DNA from: Hetaerina americana
Lineage: Eukaryota > Arthropoda > Insecta > Odonata > Calopterygidae
Reading direction: 5' to 3'
Assembly: GCA_022747635.1 (NCBI GenBank)
Contig: JAKTNV010000005.1
Location: 37,844,336 to 37,908,335, forward strand
Length of the DNA stretch: 64,000 nucleotides
Both the position numbers and the translations under genes were made by a program. The notes beneath the pieces are model-generated. The model was given only the letters and a program-made list of their open reading frames with translations, was not told the DNA's origin and made no database searches. This document shows positions 1 to 11,789 of this stretch, one piece after another; position 1 is the first letter of the stretch; each line of letters begins with the position of its first letter.

Positions 1-26
1 AATCAGAGTTACGTTTTCAACAAAAA

Positions 27-150
<124 letters not shown>

Positions 151-2490
151 TGCGCTCGTTAAAATAGTGCATAAAAACACTTTTTTAGATGTGGAAAATA
201 CAAATGCCACTAATGCATCAACAGGTTTTATGGCCAAATTATAATAACGTTGTTTTGCTTCGTTACAACATCGTTTATTTGAATTAATATTCTTCCAACT
301 TTTGAAATTATATCAAAAAGATATGATCCGCGATATCTGCGTACACGGGGCAGATACTTTCGCAATGGCAAAATGTCAACTACGTTAACACTGCTGACTG
401 AAATAATTCCACATAATATATTTAGAGAGTTTAATTACGTATGTCTAGTTTAATTCTTTTGAAGTATTCATTAATCTATTACGGAGGACACGAAAGGACT
501 TCAATCGCGTTTTAGTCAGTAATTTACAATTACAATTTTCCCATTGCGTTGTCAAAGCTGACAAATGTATATCTAAAGGCTAAAATGGAAGGTATTATAA
601 AAAATTTTTAATTATTTTTTTTTCTTATTCTAGCAGGTAAATATCATGACGAAGGACTAACCCTCAATGATTATAAATGTTGAAAGCCTGAACTAAGCAC
701 ATATTTTCTCCTAGGAAACATCATTTAACAATGAAAAATAATCGAATTTCTACGGTTTTTAAAGCCAGAATAAAAACGACTGAGATTTTCAAAACAAGCC
801 CGAACCAACAAAAGTGTAAACAAGAAGTAGATATTACTATTGATTTAAATATTGATTGTTGATGGTCGGGAGATGTATGAGTTAATTTTGTAATTTAATC
901 AGAGGTCCTATTCTACGATTGAAAATATCGGTTATGAAAAAATAAGTATCATGCGTTCAGAGTAAAAATAATTCCTTTTGGATGCTTAATTTTTCACGAT
1001 GTCTCTTTAATTCATTTAATGTAAATGCATCTGTGCTTTTTTCAGCAATATGCATTACTATATTGTAATATGGCAAATTTATAACATGCTTGCCAACCAC
1101 AAGAGTGTTTGAAGACATAAATGTATACCATTATTTTCTATTAGCTTTACTTAGTAATCCCATCCATGAAGAAATATTACGATAGGAAAAATAAATGTTT
1201 ATACCGCTGATATTTCATTTACTTTGGTAAATTTAGACGAAAACATGGTGAAAATTAAATGAAATATAATTACTCATACGCCTATACTCTTATTACCATT
1301 CGACGAATCTCGAACATGGCTAAAGATAATGTAACCATTTTTATGATAGGTAAAAAAATTACAATAATGGGAATATTTTCCTGAAGGCACATAATCTCTT
1401 GGTCGTTTTTTTCAACTAAATTCCATTCAGTCGTCTCCAAATTAGTCATCATGCAGCCAAATGAAAATTTTAAAAGAGGACAAGATATTAAAAGAAGGTA
1501 GTATCTATCTTCACTTCGCTCATAGCACGAAAGGTACGACCGAGATAAATACGTCACCCATGATGGCACCAATATCCAGGAAACCAGCATTTTCAGGTCT
1601 TTGACATCTTTTCGTTCTCTCTCGATTGTCCAATAACGTTTGAAAAATAAATCCCAAACATTAAATGCATTGGTCATTTAAAAACGACTTATCATTAGCA
1701 TTGAAGGTAATAAGTAGACATTATTTCACACTTCGTATAGAAAAAGAAAAGTGTGACATCATTTTGTATGCATACAGAATATTTGGAAGGATGGTTTATC
1801 AAGTCTGAGTGTCGAGACATCATTCTTCTGAACTCTTTCTGCTACCCAATCTTCCAATTCTTCTCCTTTCCACGACTCCTTTCCTTGATCCACGATAAGA
1901 GAATCAGAGGTATGTGATGAGATGGGGAAGGGCGAAATGAGAAGCGGTTAGAAACATGGGTCGATTGGGTTAACACGGGGTGGTTTTCAGCCGCAATAAA
2001 GCAATAAAGCTTTCTTGGGAATACGAGACGGGTGGGAAAAGAGATGGAGGGGGTCGAAACTAGCGGATGGTAAGGGACAGGGGAAACGGATATATGAAGG
2101 GAATGGGGCTACGGGGAGGGATGGGTAGCATCCAAGAGTCATCTTCCAAACAAAACGTTGACTTCTTTCATCTACCCCATCCAGGTGATTTCCCCTTCCC
2201 AGAGAGGAAAAATTCGACAAGAAGAGAACTATATGAATTGATAAGCTATATCTGTTGATGAAGTGGCACTTTTCTTGAAGGCTTCATCTTAGAGAAGCTT
2301 TGAATATTTAGAAGGTGCTATTGAATGCGCCACTTAGATAAAATCAGCACTACAATTCGTTTAAAATATAGGAAAAATTGGGGCTCAATGGTCAATGCAG
2401 AGAAAAGCTCCTTTATCTTCATCAAATCATCTTAGACTTCATCGAATAACTAAGAACACTTCATGATACCTCTGTACCTACCTTTTTTAG
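151..2490. other. No gene recognised; AT-rich anonymous DNA
   Basis: I see no known domain on either strand. The longest open frame is about 131 codons on the minus strand (1282-1677). It has no recognisable motif and a hydrophobic C-terminal part, and could be chance or an unknown relic. A short GC-rich stretch lies at about 1920-2220. Confidence 0.6.
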
Positions 2491-2493
2491 GTA

Positions 2494-2829
2494 ACGTCCC
2501 GATTAAGGTAGGTTTTGGATGCACACAACTATAAAATAAATATTTTGTTTCTCCTAGCAAAACAACAACTCAACATTCTAGTCTACATGGTCATGTACCT
2601 CTTCATCTCTGTGTATTTTCTTCCTCCCTTCATCCTGTCCAAATTCCCTATCCTATAACTGGCTTTCCCTTGTTTGCCTGATATTCTCCCCTATATTACT
2701 GTCTTCAACATCCCACTGCCGATCAATACGCGCTTCATCCATTTTTCCTGCCTCCATATGATTTCTCCCAACAATCACCTCTCCTCGCCCATCATACCAA
2801 GTACTTCCTCATTTGTTTTGTTCGTACCT
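2494..2829 (-). mobile_element. RTE-like LINE, 3' end fragment (copy 1)
   Basis: Read on the minus strand this is the C-terminal ORF2 tail and 3' end of a non-LTR retrotransposon. It is recognisable because the same sequence recurs at 25.05-25.72, 34.40-34.77 and 52.75-53.31 kb, each ending (in element sense) in an AAACCTACC-type terminus. It is 5'-truncated near 2829 and too decayed to be coding. All four 3' fragments in this window lie on the minus strand. Confidence 0.75.
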
Positions 2830-3170
2830 TAGGCATGACTAAATTGTGAATCTGCATTACACTAAAATATTTTGACCATCCTTTTCCCCAGCGATTAATT
2901 CACATATACTGTAGGTTGAACGGCAAATTAAAAAAAGGCAATTAAATTTGACTGTTAAGAATTTCGCCCCTGACCGCATTATCATTTTACAAAGGGTGAT
3001 CATCCTTCGTGTATATTATTTATCCAAAGTTTGGCGTAAATAAATGTTTAAAAAATTATTGTATTAAATTTCAGGATTTGCAATATATTTTGCAGCATAG
3101 TACCGGGGATTAGATCTATCGAGTACTACACAGTCTCTAGTGTGCAAATAGCATACTCTAGCCCTAATCA
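2830..3170. other. No gene recognised
   Basis: Short AT-rich interval between two LINE relics, with no motif seen. Confidence 0.6.
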
Positions 3171-3189
3171 TGTGGCGGAAAATAGACCG

Positions 3190-3850
3190 CCAAAATATCG
3201 ATTTCCAAAAAATTCACTCAATTAAATACCTAGGCGTTTTCCTCATTCAGGACCTCTCCTGGATGTAACACATATTGGGAATATGTGGAAAAGATAACAT
3301 TAAAATTAGGATTTATTAGAAGAGTACTGGATAAATGGGATGAAGAGGTCAAGGAGAAATGTTATCTTTTCCTGGTTAGGCCTCATTTAGAATATGCTGC
3401 CATTACGTACAACGGATACTCACGAAGTTTGAGTAATTGTCGTATTGGATTGAGTGCAGCGTAGAGGAGCTAGATATGTAAAACGTTGTTATGATAAACC
3501 TAGTAGCCTATTCAAAATAAGAGAGCAGTTAGGCTCACAAAGTGAAGGTTAAATTACAGATGAAATCTCTTGCATAAATTGGAAGGACTTCTCTGTCGCA
3601 GTGAAGTTGAAAATGTATTATTAGCCCATCAAACTACAGTAGGAAATATCATTTATATAAAATTGTAGATATTTAGTGTAGAACAGATAAACAGGATGAT
3701 TTATGAAGACAAATTTCCTAAGAACGACAAGAGATCAGAATGACGTTGTCCGACGCTTGGGGGGAAAAGTGTTTTAGGTCAAAATACATATTTTCACGAG
3801 TGATCATCCCTTGCCACACACCCCAGCGGTGGCTTGTAGGGTAATAAAAT
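3190..3850 (+). pseudogene. CR1/L2-like LINE ORF2 C-terminal relic with 3' end
   Basis: Plus-strand translation across several frames gives the hallmarks of a non-LTR reverse transcriptase C-terminus: a KYLGV-type motif near 3220, then FIRRVLDKWDEEVKEKCYLFLVRPHLEYAA near-continuously, then a degraded VQRR..VK.CYDK block and the hydrophobic alpha-helical tail. At least three frameshifts or stops break it. It ends near 3811-3850 in CTTGCCACACACCCC..GGTGGCTTGTAGGGTA, the 3' signature shared with the LINE ending at about 29.06 kb. The parent family is the same as, or close to, the copies at 8.97-9.35 and 12.51-13.10 kb. No function remains. Confidence 0.75.
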
Positions 3851-4521
3851 GAATAAATAGAGCCAATCCAATTTCAAGTTTACATATGTAAAAGGTGTCT
3901 AGTCATTTTTACGTAAAAATAGTAAAAACCAGTTACTAACACTTACGTTTCATATGTTTTGTTTGGAAGAAAAATGCAATAGTAACCGTTTTAACGCTAC
4001 TCTTGCTTTAATTAGGCACTGGAGACATGATTGACGAATTACTCTGATACTGCCACTGATACTAGGGGATTGACCTCATTTTTGCGATTTTTAATTTGAG
4101 AAAAACTTGAGTTAGGTACTAATATTGTGAAGCTTCGAAAGGAATGTTTGAGTAAAATTAGGCGTCAACAACATTATATATTTTACGTGAGACCTGTTTG
4201 ACAGTCAATTCTCATTGTTCCACATGTGTTCTTTCCATGATACGTGATGTATTACGCAGAATAGCTCTCTCCAAAATTCCACTGTTTATGACATTTAAAC
4301 TTGCTTACTTACAGCGTAGGTACTTAGAAAACATCAAGACCGAAATTCAATCCCTTTTTCCATTTTTCACCCCTTAATACATATCCTGCAACTTTCTGAC
4401 ATTTCTCTCGAATTTTCAAAGCTAATTTTTCCAGGTGATTTGGAGCACCCATGTCATTGGCCCCTCAAAATTAAAACTTTAAATAAACTTCTAATATTGT
4501 ATAAATAATATATGCATACAT

Positions 4522-4554
<33 letters not shown>

Positions 4555-4573
4555 GGAATCATTACTAATATTA
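3851..4573. other. No gene recognised; (TA)n at about 4523-4550
   Basis: AT-rich anonymous DNA with a short TA run just upstream of the mariner relic. Confidence 0.6.
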
Positions 4574-5456
4574 TACAAGGTCTGTTCCAAAGGTAGTAGG
4601 ACTTATTTTTCCCCTGATCGGCGGACGAGCGGCAATTTGTCTGGCTGGGTTCGAGAGAAGAGTATCAGGAAAGATATAGGTCGTTAAAAGTTGGCTTTCG
4701 GCCTCTTTGGAGTGCAGATCGTTCGATTGCGAAACCTCTATAACGTGACCTCTTTACGTTCCTTCATGAACCGGCTAGTGGAACATCGCTACGCCATCAA
4801 ATTATGCGTGGAACTGATAAAAACCGGGAAGGAGACTCATGGCATGCTCAACGCACCTTAAGATGCTAAATGCAATGGGTGGATCAGATGTTTTTGAGCG
4901 GCATAAATTGTTTCGGGAGGGTAGAGAAAATGTCGAAGACACACGCCGCTCAGGATGCCCTTAAACCTCAAAATGTGACGAAATTTTAGCGAGAGCGAAG
5001 GCTTTCTTGGAAAGGGATGGCAAAGAGTAAGTTTAATGTTTTTTGATGAACTTAGTATCCCTGGAAGTGTGTGCGAAGTTGGTTCCGCGAGTGCTCTCGT
5101 ACGAACAAAAGAAAACTCGCAAGCGTATCTGCCAAGAGCTTCTCGACCATGTGAATGAAAATCCAAATTTTTTAGGCAATGCCCCACCAGACTCCTTCCT
5201 CTTCTCGCCTCAAATCCGTGCAGAAAGGACGTCACGACGGCTCGGTGGAAGCGTTACAACAGGCGTTGACGAGAGAGCTTAGCAGCATTCCGGGCGCCGC
5301 CTTCCAGAAAGCGTATGAGGTCTGGAAAACCCGCTGGCAGCGGCGTGTAGACGCATAAGGGTGCTAATTCGAAGAATTTTGTGTAAACGTATGGATTCTG
5401 GCTACATCTTTTTTTAATTGTCCCAGTCATACTGATTTCGGAATATACCTTGTTTA
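4574..5456 (+). mobile_element. Degenerate, internally deleted mariner-like DNA transposon
   Basis: The terminal repeats are CAAGGTCTGTTCCAAAGG.. at 4576 and its inverted counterpart ending at 5452, matching at about 21 of 28 positions. A TA precedes the left end, and the right TA appears mutated. Inside, plus-strand frames give pieces of a mariner transposase. There is a degraded N-terminal helix-turn-helix half (around 4800-4980). A clearer block at 5080-5175 reads KLVPRVLSYEQKKTRKRICQ followed by ELLDHVNENPNFL, the region just before the catalytic core. The catalytic DDD region is largely missing and the element is about 880 bp, against roughly 1.3 kb for a full mariner. Stops and frameshifts are many, so it is dead. 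Confidence 0.8.
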
Positions 5457-5720
5457 AGAATATATAATATTAGAGTCATATAATAGACTAGTATATTATT
5501 AAAGTATATTTTTATTATTATTACCAATTCTATTATAATATATTATATTTTAGCAGAAAAATTATATTATTTAGTATTTTGACTCATATTATACGAATAA
5601 ATAAATATATATATATATATATATATACATGCATATTATATGTATGTATATATGTTTATTTGTTTGTATAATATGAATAATAATTCTTATATTATATATA
5701 CATAAATATTTATATGCATA
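5457..5720. other. AT-rich interval with short (TA)n runs
   Basis: Contains imperfect TATA/TAATAT-rich sequence and a TA run at about 5603-5626. No gene seen. Confidence 0.6.
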
Positions 5721-5724
5721 TCTA

Positions 5725-5767
5725 AAGCGACCTTCGGGTTGATTACTGTGTTTATGGTTTTTTGTAT

Positions 5768-5811
<44 letters not shown>
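5725..5811 (+). repeat. SINE-1 3' end plus (TA)n tail
   Basis: The block GACCTTCGGGTTGATTACTG followed by TGTTTATGGTT is the 3' terminus of the tRNA-derived SINE seen complete at 45.63-45.91 kb and in part at 51.77-52.00 kb. It is followed here by a (TA)n run at 5771-5811. Only the 3' end is present. Confidence 0.8.
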
Positions 5812-5813
<2 letters not shown>

Positions 5814-6794
5814 GTAGATAGATGGATACGATAGATTGATATCTTCAAAAAGGAGCGCTCTTCAAGGATCACAGTAATGTATAAAACCCTTGGTTGAAAA
5901 ATTTATTCACAGTTTATATGTTAAGTTTATCAGTATTATTAGCGGTAGCTCACCGGTTAAAGCTAGGTTTTTAATTGATCCTAGCACCATACACTACTGT
6001 TCTTTTAAGCTATGACATCAAACACTCATTAGATATGCAATTTAAACGCAAAAACGGATATAACTATATTTCATATCGAAAAAACATGCATAAAAATTAG
6101 AACTATTGGTTTAGCGACATTGAAATGTGAACAGTTATTACTGCCATAAAAATCATAAGGATATAATTTAAATAGTCAAACAAATTCAAACACTTTTTTG
6201 GCGTGATGAGTTTCACAAGCTCAAATATTCTATTTGATTCTATTCTCTTTCTTGAGTGAAGTCGTTTATATAAATTTAATCACCAATAAAAATTCGAAGC
6301 ATAAATTATAACCTCAACTTTTTACCTTTTAAATTCACACAGTATTTTTCTGAGAAAATGTATGGACCTGCATGACCATATGGAGAACGCCGCGTCACAA
6401 ATACAGTAATGGTGATCTTCCGATACTCGAGCCGAACCAGAGATGAAATTACACGAATTCTTTCCCTATATATATCACTTAAAAATTTCCCCAAAAGTTA
6501 TACTTTTTCCTGGGTGAAGATGGGCATAAGTTCACCCTCGAGTTGGAAAACTAAGTAGTGTTGCTGCTCTTGCTATAGCCCCTAACACTACGAAGACGCA
6601 ACCTTCCAGTCTCTGTAGTGTGTTGAGGTAGCATAACTAATAGGGACGATTACTGAGGTATTAGCGTCTTAGAATGCTTTAGGTAACGAATGGATTAGGA
6701 CCATCCGACAAACAGTATCTTTCCTAGCATCAATGTATTTCCCTGACTATTACCTCATCAGGATAAAAAGGTTGGTACCGAGTAAAGCCATTAT
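5812..6794. other. No gene recognised
   Basis: AT-rich DNA with no motif seen on either strand. Confidence 0.55.
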
Positions 6795-7160
6795 GTGTGG
6801 TCTAGAGAGAAGGTATATTGTGAACTGTGCCCCAAAACTATTACTCATCGTGGAGGACTTATGAAGTACATTCAGGGAATCTACTGTCCCATTTATCCCA
6901 CAAAATATTCCCTCATTCAGGTGTTCATGCTTCTTACTCGCCTTCATGAAAATTCCAACGAACAAAATACACTTCCTTCCTCATTTCCAATAACCAAACA
7001 AATAGGCACCGTCATCGACAGATTCATTCGTTCTTCCCTCGCACGGTACGCAATTATAACAAAAGACAACCTAAACACCCAAATGCATGCATTTATTAAA
7101 ATACAAAAATTTAATGATTTAGTCAAATTATTGGATGATGTGCTTATGTGTAGTCACTGA
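6795..7160 (+). pseudogene. Possible relic of a C2H2 zinc-finger coding region
   Basis: A 121-codon open frame begins with residues that look like two decayed C2H2 fingers. The first is CELCPKTITHRGGLMK followed by Tyr and, after four residues, Tyr, where His would be expected at both places. The second has Cys-x2-Tyr-x12-Leu-x3-His, again with the spacing of a finger but with the second Cys and first His replaced. The rest of the frame is unrecognised. Zinc could not bind either unit as written. It could be a decayed gene exon or a transposon-borne finger, and chance resemblance is not excluded. The end of the frame (about 7168-7192) is followed by a GGCTTGCGAGGCATTATGTAG string resembling the CR1-like LINE 3' end. 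Confidence 0.35.
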
Positions 7161-7194
7161 CTTTTGTCACGGCTTGCGAGGCATTATGTAGCTA

Positions 7195-7885
7195 TTGAAC
7201 GTTTCCCTATTTATCAAGGTCTTTAGCGGCTCTCTCTTACATGCGCATATAGCACGGACTGTTTTGGAAATTTATGACGCAATGATCCACATTAACTTCA
7301 GTAATAACCCTTTCTTTACACATATTTTTATTTTTTCTAACTACGAATCCCCCTTCGTAAGATCTGATTTTCTGGCGCAACTAACTCCTTAACCTTTCCA
7401 CCACTTTTCTCATATTCGTTAAAAAAACGTACCCTTTCACGAAATGTTTTTCAGCTTCTAAATTTACTTAATTAAATAACTTTTATTTGATTTAGCTGTC
7501 TTATTTCTTGAGACTCCTCCGTATCCTTATGCTCTAGTTTCATCCAATACTTATTACAGCCCTCTTCTTGTGCCGTTGACAATAGCTGCGTACTCTCGAC
7601 GACTGACTAATAAAAGTACGGTTACACGAAATTCTCACTTAATTAGCTTATGCGATAATTTCAAATTCACTGTTGTAAAAAAATAATAAAAGAGTTGTGA
7701 CAACTGACAATTGGTTCTGTTGCATGGAATTCACGAGCCTCTATCTGGTACACTTCAGTTTGATTTCTAAAAAGTCTTCAAGTTTCAAATAAGTCGACCA
7801 GTTTTACAGTTTGCGACTACATTTTGCCAAACGTTCATCGACCTTCTTCAGTTTGTGAACGTTTTCAATAAACTCACCAGTAAAA
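7195..7885. other. No gene recognised
   Basis: A short unrecognised open frame is present at 7195-7392, with nothing else supported. The first part of this interval may belong to decayed LINE sequence. Confidence 0.5.
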
Positions 7886-7889
7886 ATAA

Positions 7890-8345
7890 GTTAGCCGATA
7901 TAATGCCAGTATAACTTTGCTATCAGTAAATGCTCCAACTCATTCAGCCCCATCCCTTACTAGTTTCAAAATATCATCCGTTGTCTTAACCCCTAACCTA
8001 CTTTTCGCTACTCTGTAAATAATGCTCACCACCCCTTTCATAATTAAGGAAATAAAATTTCAACTTAGCTCTGCTACTTGGATATTATTTTCAGGCATCG
8101 ATTAAAATTTATTCAACTCAATATTTTGGCCAAACACCTTCCTTAGCAATCCTAGAAATAACAGCACATGAAATATATCTATCTCGTACAATACTTTCAT
8201 TTTTACCTCAACACATAATTAATTCTGCAGGGGCATTATCCATTACAGTTGCTTTAATCAACTTCATTTCCCCTAGTGCTTTGATATCTAGCTCTCCGCT
8301 ATTCATCATTTCAAATTATTCTCAACTCCGACACCTTCTGAGGCC
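7890..8345 (-). pseudogene. RTE-like LINE reverse transcriptase relic
   Basis: On the minus strand, 8345 to about 8130 translates as GELDIKALGEMKLIKATVMD, then NAPAELIMC, a stop, and a continuation ending in SRIAKEGVWP. This is the start of an RTE-type RT domain (canonical pattern: KAxGxDxIPAEL...WP). Below 8130 the frame degenerates. The same protein region is present in another decayed copy at 37.4-37.6 kb. It is not functional. The upstream boundary abuts a perfect 35-bp palindrome. Confidence 0.65.
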
Positions 8346-8348
8346 AGG

Positions 8349-8383
8349 TTAAATGAGAAATTCAAATTGAATTTCTCATTTAA
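8349..8383. repeat. Perfect 17-bp-arm palindrome, 1-nt centre
   Basis: The left arm TTAAATGAGAAATTCAA is followed by a single A and then its exact reverse complement. It sits at the 5' truncation boundary of the RTE-like relic on the left. Confidence 0.95.
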
Positions 8384-8970
8384 AAGAGAGAATAAATTAT
8401 CTGAGCATACAATGGATAAAATACTCATTCAAAATGATATATTTTTGAACCTTTACTGAAAAAAATATGTAATTCCATCTCAAGTTATCAGATATGACTA
8501 GATGACTAGATAATCTTGACTGGGAGCGAAGTCAAAAGTCAAAATTTTAATTCCAAGGGGAGACAATTGCATAGGGAATATTCCTGCCTGCATTTTGCAT
8601 TTCCACTGACAATGAAAATAATGACCATGAAGATAAAAAATGTCATTTTTTATGTTCAGGGGACACCTGCACAAATCGCAAGAGCCTCTGAAGAAAAACC
8701 TTTGCTAACGAAATAAAATAGCTGTGGTAGGAAAATAAACTATTTTGGTTAATGTTGACTTCTCATTATTCACGAACCGCTACTATAATTTTCGAATGTA
8801 GAGAAATTAAAATCTTGCACGCAAAACCAGTAATAAACCTAATAACACTGTTTTCAAGATTTTTTCCAAAAATTAATAAATTCATACACTGACTTACCAA
8901 TCAATCATATCTCCTCAAATTTAATTCTTGACGTTAGTCAATAAAAAATTCGTTTGAAAGCGAAAAACTA
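8384..8970. other. No gene recognised
   Basis: A small open frame at 8516-8716 has no recognisable features. Confidence 0.55.
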
Positions 8971-8974
8971 ATCA

Positions 8975-9345
8975 CATGGTAGTATGCTACAAGTATATGG
9001 GATCCTTACGAAGTTGGATTGATTTCCAAAGTGAATCACGTGCAGCGTAGAAGAGCTACACTTGTAAAACCTTGTTATGATAAAATTAGTAGCGTATCCA
9101 AATTATTACAGCAGCTAGGCTGGAAATCACTCACGGAGCGAAGATTAAATTACAGATTAAATCTCTTGCATAAATTGGAAGGACATCTCTTTCGTAGTGA
9201 TGCTGAAAAATGCATTATTACCCGCATCTTACTTCGGTTGGAGAGATCATGTCAATAAAATTAGAGAGATTAACTGTAGAACAGATCGGACGATACGGGA
9301 TCAGAATAAGTTTGTCCGTCCTTAAGTTAAGATTTTGCATATAAG
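8975..9345 (+). pseudogene. CR1/L2-like LINE ORF2 C-terminal relic
   Basis: Plus-strand translation reads YMGSLRSW/WDPYEVGLISKVNHVQRRRAT followed by LVKPCYDKISSVSKL, LLQQLGWKSLTERRLNYRL and NLLHKLEGHLF. This is the typical C-terminus of a CR1/L2-type ORF2 after the RT domain. A readable open stretch runs 9019-9258. Its 3' end runs into the foldback structure at 9356. It is 5'-truncated near 8975. It is closely related to the copy at 12.5-13.1 kb. Confidence 0.8.
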
Positions 9346-9355
9346 CACTTATAAT

Positions 9356-9469
9356 AAGCACTTAAGTCTAGATTTTGGCGTCTAATATAAATAAATATAT
9401 ATATATATATATTATAATTATAAGGTATATAGAAAACTTCTTAAAACCTCTTAAAAAGCCAGGGTGTGG

Positions 9470-9543
<74 letters not shown>

Positions 9544-9577
9544 TATATTAGACGCCAAAATCTAGACTTAAGTGCTT
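9356..9577. repeat. Foldback: 37-bp perfect inverted repeat around (TA)n
   Basis: The left arm 9356-9392 and right arm 9541-9577 are exact reverse complements over 37 bases (core TCTAGATTTTGGCGTCTAA), and pairing continues imperfectly into flanking AT. The loop of about 148 bases holds a TG-rich stretch and a long (TA)n run at about 9478-9539. The left arm directly follows a LINE 3' tail. The structure would extrude as a long hairpin. Confidence 0.95.
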
Positions 9578-9707
9578 CAATGCGAATCTATCGAATGCAA
9601 GTGAATACCAAAAATATCTTTAATTGCGATATCGTTACGCTATTTCCTGATATATTTATTTCATAGCTAAAAAGTATTAGGCTCAATTCATGAAGGCTTG
9701 AATTCTA

Positions 9708-9746
9708 GTTCAATGGATTAGAATTTATTATTCTAATCCATTGAAC
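9708..9746. repeat. Perfect 17-bp hairpin, 5-nt loop
   Basis: The arm GTTCAATGGATTAGAAT at 9708-9724, loop TTATT, and exact reverse complement at 9730-9746. There is no U-run that would suggest a terminator, and no gene is adjacent. Confidence 0.95.
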
Positions 9747-11690
9747 AATTTTTATTATATATACATTTAATTTTTATATAGTCAATATTTATACATTTTT
9801 CAGGTGGTCGGAAAAAAACTTTAAGGGATTTCTGCACCTTCCCAATGACAGTTTCTCTCCTTCAAAGCCAGTTTGTGCTTCATTTTCGATACTCTGTTTC
9901 TATCCAACGATGTATTAAGTTCCACCAAAACACAAAAGTAATAAAAGAAAATCAAATATTGACGTATGTTGTTTGAAACTAGAAGCTCCGAATGAAAGAC
10001 TCACCGTACAAACAAAGTAAGGCGATTGGCACAAAGAGTTTTGGTGATGGAATTGATCGAAAGGTGATGGAGATGGATAGAAGAAGCCCTCCGTAATTGG
10101 GTACCGAAAGTAGATCAAAGTGATTAAAATGGTGGTAGAAAGAGGAAAGAAAACATGGCCCGAGTCGAAAACGTAGGTAAACAGAGGAGATATAAGTGGA
10201 TAGGGAACGAACAACACTATGCATTACGACCATTAATTAATTCGCACGAAGCGCTCTCTTAAAAAACATTTAAAAAGATAATACGTCTTAATCAAACCAG
10301 GTCGCATTATTATAATTTTGTAACTTATCGCATAAACGACATTTTTGTGTCAACAACTATTGAACGATACAATTTCGCAATCGAGCAGGGAAATTTTTGC
10401 TATGGACATGTAAATTCATTCACCTCAAAAACCATGTCAATCACGCAGAAGGAAGAGGGTTTTGAAAAGTACTTTCAAGTTAAATAGGTCCAATTTAGAC
10501 AATTTTTTATCCATTGCAGGCCACAATGACAACAGAGAATTCCGTATGTCAAACAACAGCGTTACGCTTGAAGCGATCACATTTCCCGAGGGCTTATCCG
10601 CATTCCAAAAAAGTGGAGGAGTTTTGTACCCGAAAGAAAAATTTTCTTTTTTCTAGCATCTAATACAGCCATGTGTCAGATTAGCTTTAGTTATTCTTAT
10701 TTATCTTTGCTTTCCTTCTCGGGTTGGTGTTTAATTACTGTTTTAACACTGAATTTTAATAAATTAATGTATGCATAAGTTGAAAACGTCAATGGCCATT
10801 ATTCTAATTTAGGATGTCCATCACTAACTCTATGCCTTTGAGGCATACCAATGTTTTCACCCCGTCAAATTAATTCCAATCAATATAATTATCACCATTA
10901 CGTGTAGAGAAATCCATTTATTTAAATTGGTTATCGCAAAACACAAATTTAATTTATATACGTGCATGAAGAATTGCTCAAGTAATAGTAATGTTGATTG
11001 TAGGTGACAAAATAATGAGGAAAATAGCGGTGCTGCAGAGATTTCGCCGAAATCGATCCGGTAAGTAACCGTGTACAATTATAATTTATTATTTTTTATT
11101 CCATGAACTAATGGTTTTTGTAATTAGTATCAGAACTATAAAAATACTAATTATTACTAGCATGAAGCGAAATTAAAGAACATCTAAATATAGACGTAAC
11201 TGTCAAATAAGCTAGAGCACTTGAAGAAAACATTAGTGGTCAATTAACAAGTATAACTTTTAAGAAAAAATAACATGAAAAATATGGTACGGGATAAGTA
11301 TAGAACAGATTGTAGAATATCCTAAGTATTTTCATTGAACTTCTTGACCTTAAACTGGATTTTCTTAATGTACGTATCTCTCTTTCTCCAGACGAAAAGA
11401 ACCTTTTGCAAGTGTCATGCACACTTAATTTTTCAATATAAGGTTTTACCATCCTGTCTTACACGAGTTCAGATTATCCCCAAGCATGCATTCAAACTGA
11501 ATCCTTATATTTTCCTTACATAGATATTCAACCTTTCCCGTCGAATGATTCTGCATTCTAATATTCCCTATCACCCCCCGTATTCCGGAATATAAAATCG
11601 AAATTGCCAATTAGTGATATGCTCCACAGTCATCATTTTTATTGCTGAATTTTCCTCCACCGAAGCTCTCATTCTCTCCCTGATGCAAAA
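9747..11690. other. No gene recognised
   Basis: AT-rich DNA. Overlapping minus-strand frames around 9915-10233 (about 100 and 84 codons) lack recognisable motifs and conflict with one another. Confidence 0.55.
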
Positions 11691-11694
11691 TAAC

Positions 11695-11785
11695 AAAAAT
11701 GTTCCAGTACCAACGTCAATCAAGGTAGTCTGGGGTGTAATCGCCCTCTGCCACACACCCTAGCGGTAGCTTCCAGGGTACTATG
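11695..11785 (+). repeat. CR1-like LINE 3' terminus (short fragment)
   Basis: CTCTGCCACACACCCTAGCG followed by GTAGCTTCCAGGGTACTATG matches the 3' end of the LINEs at 3811-3850 and 29.01-29.06 kb. No coding part remains. Confidence 0.6.
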
Positions 11786-11789
11786 CCAA

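Noticed and set aside
1282..1677. 131-codon minus-strand frame
   Set aside because: No recognisable domain. Left as unexplained rather than called a gene.
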